NCBI GenBank assembly: GCA_000149265.1
Contig: CH001602.1
Coordinates: 13,254 to 77,253 of the forward strand
Origin: Ciona savignyi
Lineage: Eukaryota > Chordata > Ascidiacea > Phlebobranchia > Cionidae
Reading direction: 5' to 3'
DNA length: 64,000 nt
Shown: positions 11,628 to 24,051 of the stretch, one piece after another
How the letters are laid out: every line of letters starts with the position of its first letter
Position numbering within the stretch: the stretch's first letter is position 1
Translations under genes and position numbers: made by a program
The notes under the pieces: model-generated
Told to the model about the DNA's origin: nothing
The model's database searches: none
The model's input: the letters and a program-made list of their open reading frames with translations, nothing else

Positions 11628-12093
11628 TTATGATCTCGTGCTTCCTACGAACACGCCAAGAACAAATAGACAACCAAANNNNNNNNNNNNNNNNNNNNNN
11701 NNNNNNNNNNNNNNNNNNNNNNNNNNNNNNNNNNNNNNNNNNNNNNNNNNNNNNNNNNNNNNNNNNNNNNNNNNNNNNTCTTCCTACGAACACGCCAAGA
11801 ACAAATATGACAACCAAAAGCCAACCAATGGAATTGGCCAGTATCGCCCCAACCATACCAACCCCAATCATGGATATGGCATCTACAGTTGCTTGGTCAA
11901 GATTTACATCAAGTCTTCTCGCAACTGAAACCACTACTAACGATATGAAAGCACGAAGGCGTTTTGCTATTGCACCACTCGCTCTAGCGATCAGACTGAT
12001 AACAGTTTCTTCTCTCCTGTCATCTTTGGGTTCTACAACTTCTTTCTGTTCAGTCATAACTTCATTGTCATCTTGGTCACTTGTTGGACCAAT
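11628..12093 (-). pseudogene. VWA-gene copy D, exon 13 only, with assembly gap
   Basis: Begins after CCTTAG at 12,093 with the GPTSDQDDNE start of exon 13 and runs through the hydrophobic hairpin to a stop at 11,628-11,630. A 100-N gap (11,679-11,778) lies inside the hairpin and the same CTTCCTACGAACACGCCAAG sequence borders both sides. Copy A has a short in-frame duplication at the same place (VLGVFV twice), so a real tandem duplication probably defeated the assembler. Upstream, intron 12 homology stops at about 12,195 at a SINE; no other exon of this copy remains. Confidence 0.65.
11679..11778. other. Assembly gap, exactly 100 N
   Basis: Placeholder gap of unknown true size, flanked by near-identical sequence of about 38 bp. 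Translations crossing it are meaningless. Confidence 0.98.
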
Positions 12094-12195
12094 CTAAGGC
12101 AAAGCGTTTGTCAAATAAAGTGAAATATTATTAGAAATAATCTGTAGTCAGAAATTGTCAGATTATCTTAAATGAAGCAGCCAGTTACCAAATAG

Positions 12196-12490
12196 GATAG
12201 GATATTCATTGTTTTCCCCGTGAATGGGAAAACCAAGGGGGTTAACACACGGGCGATCGTCAGATCACCTCGCGCCCATCGTCGGGTTACCGGAGATATT
12301 TCAGTGTGTTGTGTATGATAGACACGTTCTTTCAATTTGGTTGAACCCATTAATTCGCTGGGTTCGGGCAATGTCCGTAAAGTGCCTTGCCAAAGGACAC
12401 AACTGACTAGCTAGCGACCAGTTCAGCACCTGCAACCTTTCGATTGAAAGGCGACGCACTTAACCGTTAGACCAACGGGCCGGACAAACT
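12196..12490 (-). repeat. SINE family 1 at the copy C/D junction
   Basis: Near full length: tail GGATAGGATATTCAT on the left, tRNA-like head (CCTTTCGATTGAAAGGCGAC) on the right. It sits exactly where copy D homology ends and copy C downstream flank begins. Confidence 0.85.
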
Positions 12491-13203
12491 TTGAATGGAT
12501 TGCCGTCAAAACTAGGTTGAGCTTATACTTAAACTGGTATCTGTTTACGCTGAAATTGACGCTCTGTACAGAAAAATATCTATAACACAAACTCTGCTTA
12601 TTTTTGACAAACGCACATCCATTATAATCCATTATAGAGTTGGATACAAATTCATGTTAAACGCTTGAATACAAAACTTGACTTGGTACCAATCACAGAA
12701 GGAAATTTAAAACGCTTTACGTCTTACAAATCAAAAGTCACAAAGAAAGGTGCGTTATCAAACAAGTGTAAATGATTTTTAAGCCAAGAACAAGAAACTG
12801 AGAATAATCTCAGGTAATTGTCCAACCGATTAACATTGTGGGTTAGTGCATGGAATGGACAGTTTGACTACAGTTAGTTCATATCTACAGCGATGCAGTT
12901 TTTTGGTAAGAATATACATAAAAAGTAGATAAAACAGCTAGTTTCTTTTGTACAAAAATAGTTCCGTTACCAAAAGTTATTACAGAGGTACAGTTTGCAG
13001 GATTGGTATTTTATACAGCACCTAATATAACGATTCAACTATCATGTGAAAAATATTTACCATAAATGGACAATTGGAAAATATATACATTATTTGCCAT
13101 CTTTGCAAAACTGAGTAGCTTACATACATGAAGAAATGTATAAGTCCACCGAGTAAAGGATATACGTTAACGAAATACATGTGGTTTAACTTAAAAGGAA
13201 CGT
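12491..13203 (-). other. Duplicated 3' flank of VWA copy C
   Basis: Matches 5650-6412 segment by segment, for example AACTAGGTTGAGCTTATACT and CAGGATTGGTATTTTATACA. No exon beyond the gene's stop codon. Confidence 0.65.
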
Positions 13204-16200
13204 TTATAATCTCGTGCTCGCTACTACCACACCAAAAACAAACATGGCCACCAAATTCCAATCAATAGAATTGGTCAATATCGCCCCAACCATTAAAACC
13301 CCGATAATAGATATGGCTTTTACAGTTGCTTGGTCAAGATTTACACCAAGACTTCTGGCAACTGAAACCACTACTAACGATATGAAAGCACGAAGGCGTT
13401 TTGCTATCGCACCACTCGCTCTAGCGACCAGATTAATAACAGTTTCCTCTCTTCTGTCATTATCGGGTTCTACAACCTCTTCCTGTTCAGTCATAACTTC
13501 ATTATCATCTTGGTCACTTGTTGGACCCTAAATCAAAATTTTGGTCAAATAAGGTATTTTTTATTAGAAATAATCTGTAGTCGAAAATTGTCAGATTATC
13601 TTAAATGAAGCAGCCGGTTACCAAATCTAATGCAGCGTGAGGCTACGAAAAATGTGCTTTAGTTATTGTTTAACCGAATAAATCAGTAAATTCAAACATT
13701 GTTAAAGTCTCCTTTGTAGTTGTTCTAATTCTTTATCTACTGCAGTCTATTTCTTACAAGGGATAATTTGTTACAAGTTTGTTTGCCCAATAAACACAGT
13801 GTTCTGGCAAGAGCCGAAAAGTGTTTATATAATCTTGTGTTCGTAATGAGCCTAATAATGTACATCTCGCAGTTGTTTCAATACTTCTTCCACAGCAAAT
13901 TGCATGAATGGCTGATTCATGGAGGTATCGAACACCCCGGTGTTAGTCGGCATTTCTTTCTCCAATGAAGACCGCATTGCCGCCAATTTCCCCCATACAT
14001 TGTTTAAAAAATCTCTTTGATTGCTGGATCTGAAGTAACATTAAAATTAAGATCTTCAAACGCAATGTTTATCCGACAGATTAGTCTGGTGGGTTATTGC
14101 GTCACCTTTCAGCCGATGGGTTGTAGATACGAAATTGGTCGCTAGCTAGTCGGTTGTGTGCTTGGGCAGAGCACTTAACAGACATTGCCTGACCAAGCGG
14201 ATTAATGGGTTGAACTAATTTAAAGGAACGTCTGAATCACACACAACACACTACAATTGCTTTGGTAACCGGACGGTGGGTGCGAGGTAATTGGACGATT
14301 GCCTGTTTGTTAACCCCCTTGGTTATCCCATTCACGGGACAGACATTAATATCTTATCTAATTATATCCTATACAAATTTTACTCACTGCTGAATGGGAT
14401 CCTTGGCATACTTTAAATGCTTGGTAAACGTATCCAGTCTCCATGTTAGATTAGAGAACCGGGGATCGTGCGGGCCAAGCGCCAGCCTGGCTCTTTCGAG
14501 TGTACCGTTCATTTCCTTTCGTACCCGATCATACTGCTCCGTTACAGCGGTATCTTTCCTATGAGTTCGAAAAGTTATATTCGCATTGAACACGCAACAC
14601 CACAACGGTTAACAAATGTGCCAACAAATAGACAACACTACTATTGAGGTAACTTGAACTATTATAGAGTTAACTTAGAAAAATAAAGTCTCAGTTTATA
14701 GTCTCAATAACTTACCCGTTTAACTTTTCCGTTGCATGAACCAAAAAACTGTTCAGCACACGTTTGCAAGTTTCTTCTGATATTTTGCAAACGCTTTCCT
14801 TGACTGCGTCCCAAGATGTGTCAATCACACTACGAATGTTGGCGTAAGCTACAGTACTTTCTCTGTAACGTTTCATTTCTAAGGAATCTGAAGATATTTA
14901 AAAATTAAATAGCTTTTCCAAAGCGCGTCTAATCTTACAAAATACCGGATTGTAGTTGTACCGCTGACTGTTGTATTGGTTTAAGACAAAGTTTAACCGA
15001 ATCGGTGAAATTCCTCCAATTTAAATTTCTATCCAAAAACGTCACCTCGACTTTCAGTATTTCGACATTGTGTAAATCCTACGAACCCAGGAAACGTTTT
15101 AGAAATGTTTTACAACTAACAATTCCAACTGTGGGCAACATCACTTACAGTGTAGTTGACCGGCAATCGCAAGCAGAACATGAGGTTTTTCTTCATTGTA
15201 TTTGGGAATGAATGGAAGAACTTAGAAGTCTCGCACTGGAACATAAAAACATCACACAACTAATAGGATAGGATATTCATGTTGATCCCCGTGAACAGAA
15301 AAACCAAGGGGGTTAACACACAGGCAACCGTCAGATCACCTCGCGCCCATCGGCGGGTTACCGGAGCTATTTTAGTGTGTTGTATAATTAAGACATTCCT
15401 TGAATTTGGTAGAACTCATTAATCCGCTGGGTTCATGCAATGTCCGTAAAGTGCCTTGCCCAAGGAAACAACCGACTAGCTAGCGACCAGTTTCGCACCT
15501 GCAACCTTTCGATTTAAAGGCGACGCACTTAACCGCTTGACCAACCGACCGGACAAATCTATTTTCTTGTGAAAACCATATTGATCTACCAACTCGTGTA
15601 CGTTTAAACAAGCGTGCGTTAAAACTATTTTTCAACTGTCCGAGTAAGAAAAATTCCAACCTTAATTCCTCCAATTTCATGCTGCAAATATGATCCTTCA
15701 CTTGGCGTCGCTACAACGGTGACGTCAGTTATATACGTCATTTCTCTGTTGACGTCATACGAAATGAGATTTAACATTTGGTATTATTACGGGTGCAGCA
15801 ATCGTATGATATTAATAGCCAATATATATTACCGTAATATTTGCGGGGCTAGCATGTCTGCTTCAAAATCTGTATCAAATCGAAGCCAGTAAAATGCGTC
15901 GCTTCCTAACTGGGTGGATATCTAAGGATAATATAGAGTGAGTTAGATTAATAGCGTAACTTCACTGCAAGTTTGTTATCATTAGCCAGTTAAAAAAAAG
16001 GGGGAGATATTTTGCTTTGTCCGTTTTTGTCTTTTTAGACGTTGCTGGTTTTGTCTTATTAAATGTTGTAACTCTTTAAATCAGGAGTTATCGGATCGGA
16101 TTAACACTTAAATATCATGAGCCAGATATGTAAAAATAAAGTTTGAGGTAAAATATACATAAAAGTAACCTCTAACCTGTATTTACAATATTAAAATCAT

Positions 16201-16623
16201 GTGTGTAGATCACAAGAAATACCGCGGTAACAAGACTTGCAGCAATTAAAGTCCACATTAAAGCAAAGATTACTCAAAGTTTGATACATAAATCTTTTGT
16301 AGAGCAGCCATTGACTGTTAACATATCAATGCAAAACGGTTTGTTAGAAGTAGACATAGGGTTAATATAACGATCATACTAATAATATTAAATTAAATTA
16401 CAACAGAGAGTTGGACAATAGATAAAACCCCAACAGCCTTACCTGATATAGAAACTCCGGTTGGTAACCTTCCACAGTGATAGCAGAGACAGGAACACAA
16501 GAATCTCTACCATCTCGACACCGACGTTTGTATTCACTGATCAGTTGGTTAGCGTCGCAAATCCCGTGATTTGCCGCGCCATCCGTGAAAAGAAGGATAG
16601 AATCTCGTGCAGCCCTTCGCCCA
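13204..16623 (-). pseudogene. VWA-gene copy C, exons 5-13
   Basis: Exons: 16443-16623 (5), 15833-15909 (6), 15661-15745 (7), 15149-15235 (8), 14946-15078 (9), 14716-14887 (10), 14388-14558 (11), 13864-14029 (12), 13204-13527 (13, stop). All splice phases agree and no stop was seen. Exons 1-4, with the start codon, the MIDAS DxSxS and the MIDAS Thr, are absent: homology ends in intron 4 at 16,880, where the truncated end of copy B begins. Exon 5 keeps the third metal-site motif (LLFTDG). Copy C may be used as the 3' half of a transcript starting in copy B: splicing B exon 9 to C exon 10 joins phase 1 to phase 1 and gives a 611-aa product. Whether that occurs cannot be seen from DNA. Confidence 0.7.
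15258..15560 (-). repeat. SINE family 1 in intron 7 of copy C
   Basis: Nearly complete copy beginning TAGGATAGGATATTCATG. Not present at this position in copies A, B or E, so it arrived after duplication. Confidence 0.85.
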
Positions 16624-16848
16624 CTGTTGTAAGCGGTAGGGTATGTTTAAGGGTTTACACGCACAGTATATAGGATAAACACACATTTATGGGTTGAAAA
16701 TAAGACAGATTACGTTATAACACATGCAATAGCTAGATTACTTTATAAAGATTTTCCGGTTATAGATTCTTTTAAATTCGGCTGAATATAATCAAAACTT
16801 TACTGCGTTTTTAGTTTATCACTTTAAGCATCAGAGATCAGGCAAGAG

Positions 16849-19800
16849 CTAACAAATGCATGTTTGGATTTCGCTCCTATACGTTGCATGAACCAAAAAA
16901 CTGTTTAGCACACGTTTACAAGTTTCTTCTGATATTTTGCAGACGCTTTCCTTTACTGCGTCCCAAGATGTGTCAATCACACTACGAATATTGGCGTAAG
17001 CTACAGTACTTTCTCTGTAACGTTTCATTTCTATGGAATCTGAAAATATTTTAAAATTAAATAGCTTTCAACGCGCGTCTAATCTTACAAAATACCCGAT
17101 TGAAGTTGTACCGCTGACTGTTGTATTGGTTTAAGACAAAGTTTAACCGAATCGGTGAATTTTCTCCAATTTAAATTTCCATCCAAAAACGTCACATCGA
17201 CTTTCAGTATTTCGATGTTGTGTAAATCCTACAAACACAGGAAAAATGTTTTACGTCTAACAATTCCAACTGTTGGCAAAATCACTTACAGTGTAGTTGA
17301 CAGGCAATTGCAGGCAGAACATGAGGTTTTTCTTCATTGTATTTGGGAATGAATGGAAGAACTTAGAAGTCTCGCACTGGAACACGGGAACATTACACAA
17401 GTAAACCACATATTGATCTATAGTCTATATCAACTCGTGTTCGTTTGAAGCGTGGTTTAAAACTAATATTTAGCTATCGTAGTAAAACAAATCTCAACCT
17501 GAATTCCTCCAGTTTCATGTTGCAAAGTTGACCCTCCACTTGGCGTCGCTACAACGGTGACGTCAGTTATGTACGTCATTTCTCTGTTGACGTCATACGA
17601 AATAAGATTTAACATTTGTTATTATTACGTGTGCAGCAATTGTATGATATTATTAGCCAATATACCATACCGTAGGATTTGCGGGGTTAGCATGTCTGCT
17701 TCAAAATCTGTATCAAATCGAAGCCAGTAAAATGCGTCACTTCCTAGCTTGGTTGATATCTATGGATAATATAGAGTGAGTTACTTTAATAGTGTAACTT
17801 TACTGCAAATTTGGTATGATTAGGCCTTTTAAAAAAGGGAAAAGGGGGAGATATTTTTGCTTTGGCCGTTTTTGACTTTTTAAAAGTTTGCTGTTTTTGT
17901 ATTATTGAACGTGGTGACGCCTCAAATCACCCAGCCAGTAGCAGTTATCGGATTAAAACTTACAAATCATGACCCAGATGTATAAAATCAAAATTTAAGG
18001 TAAAAAATCTATAGTAGTAACCTCTAACCTGTATTCACAATATTAAAATCATGTGTGTATATCACAAGCAATACCGCTGTTACATGACTTGTATCAATTA
18101 AAATCAACATAAAAGCAAGATTACACAACGTTCGATTACATTAAACCTTTTGTAGAGCAGCCATCGACTGTTAATATATCAATGCAAAATGGTTTGTAAA
18201 ATAGTTTTACGATCATACTAATGAATTAAATTAAATTACACCAGAGAGTTGGACAATAGATAAAACCACAACAGCCTTACCTGATATAGAAACTCCGGTT
18301 GGTAACCTTCCACAGTGATAGCAGAGACAGGAACGCAGGAATCCCTACCATCTCGACACCGTCTTTTGTATTCACTGATCAGTTGGTTAGCGTCGCAAAT
18401 TCCCTCATTTGCCACGCCATCCGTAAAAAGAAGGATAGAATCTCGTGCAGCCCTTCGCCCACTGTTGTATGTGGTAGGGTATGTTTAAGGGTTTACACGC
18501 ACAGTATATAGGATAAACACACATTTATGGGTTGAAAATAAGACAGATTACGTTATAACACATGCAATAGCTAGATTACTTTATAAAGATTTTCCGGTTA
18601 TAGATTCTTTTAAAGTCGGCTGAATATAATCAAAACTTCACTGCGTCTTTAGTTTAACACTTTAAGCATCAGAGATCAGGCAAGGCTAACAAGTGCATGT
18701 TTGGATTTCGCTTCTATTCGGTAGGCGGTAAAACCAACTGAACAATTCGCCCCAGCGCATTGGACTTTAAAGTAACTTAGTAATAGGGATTTTTTAAAGT
18801 TACTTACAGAATGGTCGTCAATGCTGTAAATAACCCATCGCTAATATTGGTACACCCGCCAGCTGTAAACTTATCAACAGCACCTCTCGCAGCCTCCTGA
18901 ATGTTTTATACAAAGAAAATATTTAGAGATTCACAGCGACATGTAATGTGAACGGACCTTTCCTTCTGGGGACATTTGAGTGAGGTTCAGTTGGATTTCA
19001 GCTCTTTCGTTGAATGTGACAATTGCCAACCAAGCGGACTCAGCTGTTTTCTCAATAAATAACTCTGCAAATGTCTGCAAGCAAACATAATTACGTAAAA
19101 TATTATTTTTTTGTTAATGTTCGTACTTTCATTCTCTCCAGCAGACTGCAGGTTTGCCCGTCAGCGACTTTTTCCATGCTTCCACTCACATCAATAACTA
19201 ACACGTATCGGTGCTCGACGTGCTGATCTTCAGTTCCGTGAGCTTCCATTTCCATTACGATGTTGATTTCCTATTTGATTAAACCAACTAAAGCACCTCA
19301 TTATTTAATAAGTAGTGTATATCATTTATACATACATGTTGATAAACCAGTAACATTGTAGTGCAGAGGGTTGTAGAATCGAAACTGACCGCTAGCTTGT
19401 AGGTTTTGTTTTGGGACAAGGCAGGGCAAGGCACTTAGGGGACATTGCCTGAATCCAGTAAAAAATATTTACCCAAATTTAAAAAAACGTCTGAATCATA
19501 CACTAAACATTGCAATAATTCCCGTAACCCGGCGGTGGGTGCGAGGTGATCTGAATATCCTATCATTTGAACCGACTTTAGATATCAGGTTGTGAGAAAA
19601 AAATAAGACTGATTTTGGTCGTATGGTAAATCGCTGAGTGACACTTATTTTCATGTGTTCCGTTTTCATTAAAGAGATAAGTAGATATTTAGTGGAAACG
19701 CCTCTGAAAGTAACCGAACTGGTTTTTAAAACACGATGTGTCTTACAAATCCAATAATAGACCCTATAAAAATTTAAAGACAATAATAATATAAATTTTG

Positions 19801-19915
19801 TTCATACCAAGGTTTATTCTATTACCTGAGGTTTTTCCTTCTTGCAGAAATATTTCGTTTCCACTAGATTTTGACTTGTTGTGTCCAATGTGTTTCTGCT
19901 GACATTTATATTCAT
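16849..19915 (-). CDS. VWA-domain protein copy B, C-terminally truncated
   Basis: Exons: 19826-19915 (1, ATG), 19127-19270 (2), 18958-19074 (3), 18808-18896 (4), 18281-18461 (5), 17671-17747 (6), 17499-17583 (7), 17290-17376 (8), 17096-17228 (9) and 16849-17039 (10). They join into 1,194 nt (397 aa) without a stop. The VWA metal-ion site is complete: DVSGS (D57), CTNISDG (T133) and LLFTDG (D161). No signal peptide is evident, so the protein is probably cytosolic, like VWA proteins of the WAV3/cpRas type; this is inference from the VWA style and the beta-rich region after it. Exon 10 loses its donor at 16,880/16,881, runs into intron 4 sequence of copy C and stops at 16,849, so helical exons 11-12 and the hydrophobic exon 13 are missing unless it splices into copy C. 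Confidence 0.65.
19355..19565 (+). repeat. SINE family 1 in intron 1 of copy B
   Basis: Diverged copy from TAGTGCAGAGGGTTGTAGA to TAACCCGGCGGTGGGTGCG; the same insertion lies in intron 1 of copy A at 25,820-26,035 in inverse orientation. Confidence 0.7.
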
Positions 19916-20174
19916 GTTTCAATTTTAGTGTTTAGATACACCAATCTTAATATGGGTCCAGTGTTTCTGGGTTTAAAGCTAGAGCCAGTACAAATAAAAC
20001 GTTCTAGTTTTAAACTATTCGTTCCACGTATAAAAAATATTCTACCCAGTAATGAATATATTACTTATTAGTAGGTATTTAAAAATTTACATTAAATATA
20101 TTTTAATACAGTGCTACCCAATTTGCTGCCACGTTTATTATGCATCATTATACCTTCAAATAAAGAATGCTAAA

Positions 20175-21400
20175 ACCCATATACGAATATCCGATAAGTA
20201 ATAATTTCGCTTCTATAACAGTAAAGGCAATTAGGGAGTTGTTGTTTAAGTACGAATCGGGTGAAGCATTTGGTCTTTGTGCTGAACTGATATGAGATAT
20301 AATATGTGTAAACTTACAATAGGCTCTGACCTTCCTTTGGTTTTAAACAAAGGAATATTCATTAGAAAACAATAGAGATTGGATTGTGTTAAAACACGTC
20401 TTTGAAAAGATTGTAGCATATATAAACATTATAATTAGATTAGCGAAATCTAATGGTTATAATTTAAAAAAATATATTATTGCAATGCTACTTAGTTTAA
20501 GGTCGCATTTTTATTCTCTCCATACCTGCAAATAAAGTATGCAAAAGCGGGAAATGAATAACCTTTGTTTAAAATAAAGAAATTTTCCAAAGAAAACAAT
20601 TAAGATTGTGGTAAACATGTCTTTGTAAAGCGTGTACCATATATATACATCAAAATTCTTATGAGCCGTTTTTTAATTTAACAAAACATATTTCCATGCA
20701 ACAAGTCGTTAAATAAACAAAGGAAGTATCATTACAATTGCGACTACAGTAAAAAAAAAGTGGTTTTACACAGTGTACCATATGTAAATCTCATAATTAG
20801 TAACTGGATACCGAATTCCTTTAAGCTGTTTTCTTATTTGACAATTTTATTTCCTTACAGTGTTACCAAATTTGCTGCCTCGTCAATAGGCATCATTATA
20901 GGCTACATTCCAATAAAGTATGCTAAAACCCATATACGCATAACCCATAAGTAATCTGTTCACTTCCATAATAAGAAGGCAATTAGGGCGTTGTTGTTTA
21001 AGTACCATCCAGGTGCAGCATTTGGTCTTTGTGCTGCTTTGATAGGAGATATTGTTTGTGTAAACTTACAATAGGCTCTGACTTTCCTTGGTGGTAAACA
21101 AAGGAATATTTATAAGTAAACAATTGTGAGTATTGTTCAACATACGTCATTGTAATGATTATACTATACATAAACATCATAATTAGTAATTCGAAACCGA
21201 ATACTAGTGTCGTTTAAAGCAGCCTAACAGTAATTCGATCAATTTATGACGTTTATTTTAGCAAAGTTAGAACAGGATGAAAGGTGGAAATTTACATTTT
21301 GTACCTGCACAGATAATCATATAATAAACATTTTTATTACTGTATACCTCCTCATACATTTTTTGTCTGCAAAACCCTTTTAAATTGTTAAAGAGACTAG
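20175..21400. repeat. Spacer of the inverted duplication, repeated segments
   Basis: 20,175-20,830 duplicates 10,740-11,420. Part of it (ACCCATATACG followed by GGCAATTAGGGCGTTG) recurs again at 20,925-21,090 and, inverted, near 21,640-21,700. No gene recognised. Confidence 0.65.
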
Positions 21401-21404
21401 ACAC

Positions 21405-21552
21405 TAGAGAATGTCAACCACGTGTGAACAATCACTATTTGTGAAACACATTTTGTTCGATATATGCAAGCAGGGTCGCTAACACAACTAGTGCATTTTG
21501 TACACAGAGTATGCAGTTTATTTCTGCAAGCATAAACGCATGGATGCCTGAG
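21405..21552 (+). repeat. Direct repeat R1 (pair with 22,249-22,397)
   Basis: Shares ACTAGAGA(A/G)TGTCAACCACG at the start and TTTCTGCAAGCATAAACGCA at the end with the second copy 845 bp downstream. Confidence 0.7.
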
Positions 21553-21717
21553 GTAACAAAATTAAAGCTTGTAAAACACGTGATGTGTTCTTCCTTTAAA
21601 GCTCATTCTCTTTATTACCACGAGCAGTGTTATACACATTGCCTTTACTATTATAGAATCGACCAGATTACTTATCGGATATTCGTATATGGGTTTTAGC
21701 ATACTTTTTTGCAGGTA

Positions 21718-22242
21718 CAGTGGAACCCCGCTTACCTGACCACCTATGGGACCGTCATCAAGCGGTCGCGTTAGCGGGGTGGTCGTGTTAGCGAATTTTG
21801 TTTTAAAGCAAGTTGTCGTCATATGCAGCCAAAACGTTTGCCTTTTTACTATTTTTTTACAAAATGCCATTATTTTTTGCAAAAAGATTTTAAACAACTG
21901 TTAGTTCTAAAATTTATCTTATAAAATTCAGTTCTGTTTGCCACAATTTTCTTTGTGTGTGCGTACGCGCTCATGTAATTTTCTTGATTTGATCACAAAA
22001 GACATTTAAACTTATTATTTTGGTGACAAAAGCACATTATTGGCCACGTGTGGTCGGTTTAGCGGAGTTAAATTTGAAGTTTTGAACCAAAAAAGGCGGT
22101 CCTGGTCTGGAAACCGGGGTGGTCGCGTTATTGAAACAGAATGCAATGCATTACCATAGCAAATTATTTGGGACCGCACTGAAGTGGTCCTGATAATGAG
22201 GTGGTCGTGTTATCGAGGTGGTCGTCAAGCGGGGTTCCACTG
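21718..22242. mobile_element. pogo/Tigger-like MITE, 525 bp
   Basis: Perfect terminal inverted repeat of 16 bp, CAGTGGAACCCCGCTT, flanked by TA on both sides. Subterminal GGTCGTGTTA motifs repeat at both ends. The end sequence and TA target site are those of pogo/Tigger-type Tc1-mariner elements. No transposase frame, so non-autonomous. Confidence 0.9.
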
Positions 22243-22248
22243 TATAAC

Positions 22249-22397
22249 TAGAGAGTGTCAACCACGTATTTAACCACCACTATTTGTAAAACACATGTCG
22301 TATGCCATATATTCATGCTACAGTGTCCCTAACCACAATTTGTATTTTATACACTGAGTATGTACTTTGTTTCTGCAAGCATAAACGCATGGGTCCC
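22249..22397 (+). repeat. Direct repeat R1, second copy
   Basis: Diverged partner of 21,405-21,552. The pogo-like MITE lies between the two. Confidence 0.7.
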
Positions 22398-22511
22398 ACA
22401 TTTATCAGACCAAACTTCTTTTCCATGTGTAGTTGAGAAAAGAATAAACGTCTTAAATATACGAACATTTAACCACAACTGTTTTAAATTAAAGCTTCTT
22501 TTCAAGCGTGG

Positions 22512-23790
22512 TGGTAAAATAGAGAGAAAATTTTCAAAATACCCCGATTTCATGGTTTTTGGGAATTCCCCTGGGTTTAGTAGATAATTTTCTGTTTTAC
22601 ATATGTGGGCTATGTGATGTAACAATTCTTAAAGTTTTATTCCGATTTGTCGACTCCTTGTTGGATATGTCAGTGCGATATGGCATGTCTGTCACAGTCA
22701 TAATTCAAGATCGTATTTTCGTTTTTAAGGGAATTACCCTAAGTAAATGTTTTCTTTCTTTCAATAAATTGACTTAGAGTATTTAATGGTCTAACATTTC
22801 ACTAAATCTGATCAAAATTAGAGCAGCCGTTCAAGCGCTAGGCCCCAAAAAGATCATTTATTGGAAAAACGTTTTGGATTTTAACGTGTTAAATCATTGA
22901 CTAATGCACTTACATTCCACCAAATCTGAATAAAATTGGAGAATCTGTTTAAGCGCTATCCCGTAAATAGCTATTTTCTAAGAAAAAAAATACCGTTTTG
23001 ATTTTTAAGGTCTCAGGGGAATTTCCCTAAATTTATCACCCACAATTTTGATTTCTGCACATCTAGACCATGTTGTCTAACAAATGTAAAATTTTATTTG
23101 CGATTCCATTACTCCTTTTGGTAAATGTCGAGGTGAAATGGCATGCTTGTCACAATCCTGATTTGAGAACAAAAACCTATTTTTGGGGGTATTTTACTTA
23201 TTATTTTCTTTAGGTGTTAAATAAGTGACTAATTACTTAAATTTCATCAAATCTGATTAAAATTGGAGCAGCCGTTCAAGCGGTATGCCCAAAAAAGCTA
23301 AAATTTTTGAAAAAAATACCGTTTTGGTTTTTTACCCCAAAGGGGAATTCCCCTAGGTATATTACCCAAAATTTTGGTTTCTGCTCATCTGGACCATGTG
23401 GTCTAACAAATGACCAAGTTTCATTGCGATTCCATTATCCTTTGTGGTAGATGTCGGAGCCACAATCCATGCCTGTCACAATCTTGATTTAGAAACATAT
23501 CTTCATATTTAGAGTATTTCCCTAGGTTAATATTTTGTTTCTTCTAATTGGTAACGCAGTGGCTAACACGCTACTATTTTACCAAATCTGATCAAAATTG
23601 GAGCAGCCGTTCATGCGCTATGCCCAAAAAAGCTAAAATTTTTGAAAAAAATACCGTTTTGGTTTTTCACCTCCCAAAGGGAATCCCCCTAATTATATTA
23701 CCCAACATTTTGGTTTCTGCTCATCTAGACCATGTGATCTAGCAAATGACAAAGTTTCATTGTGATTCCCTTATTTTTTAAAAAATTTTT
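22512..23790 (+). repeat. Tandem repeat of about 330-345 bp, roughly 3.5 units
   Basis: GGAGCAGCCGTTCAAGCG occurs near 22,822, 23,262 and 23,600 (variant near 22,940); ACCGTTTTGGTTTTT, GGGAATTCCCCTAG and GGTTTCTGCTCATCTGGACC recur in the same order. No coding signal. Confidence 0.8.
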
Positions 23791-23794
23791 TTTT

Positions 23795-24026
23795 CAAATG
23801 GGACCCATAATGATGCATAATAAACGTGGTATCAAATTTGGTAGCATTGTATAAAAATATATTTAATATAAATGTTTAAATACCTGCTAATAAGTAATAT
23901 ATTCATTACTGGGTAGAATATTTTTTTATACGTAGAACAAATAGTTTAAAACTAGAACGTTTTATTTGTACCGGCTCTAGCTTCGAACCCAGGAGCAATG
24001 GACCCATATTAAGATTGGTTTTAAAT
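23795..24026 (+). other. 5' flank of copy A, inverted match to 19,925-20,160
   Basis: Contains ACCTGCTAATAAGTAATATA and GGACCCATATTAAGATTGG, the reverse complement of sequence upstream of copy B exon 1. It marks the outer limit of the right arm of the inverted duplication. Confidence 0.75.
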
Positions 24027-24051
24027 GCTGTACGGATATTTGTCGACAGTT

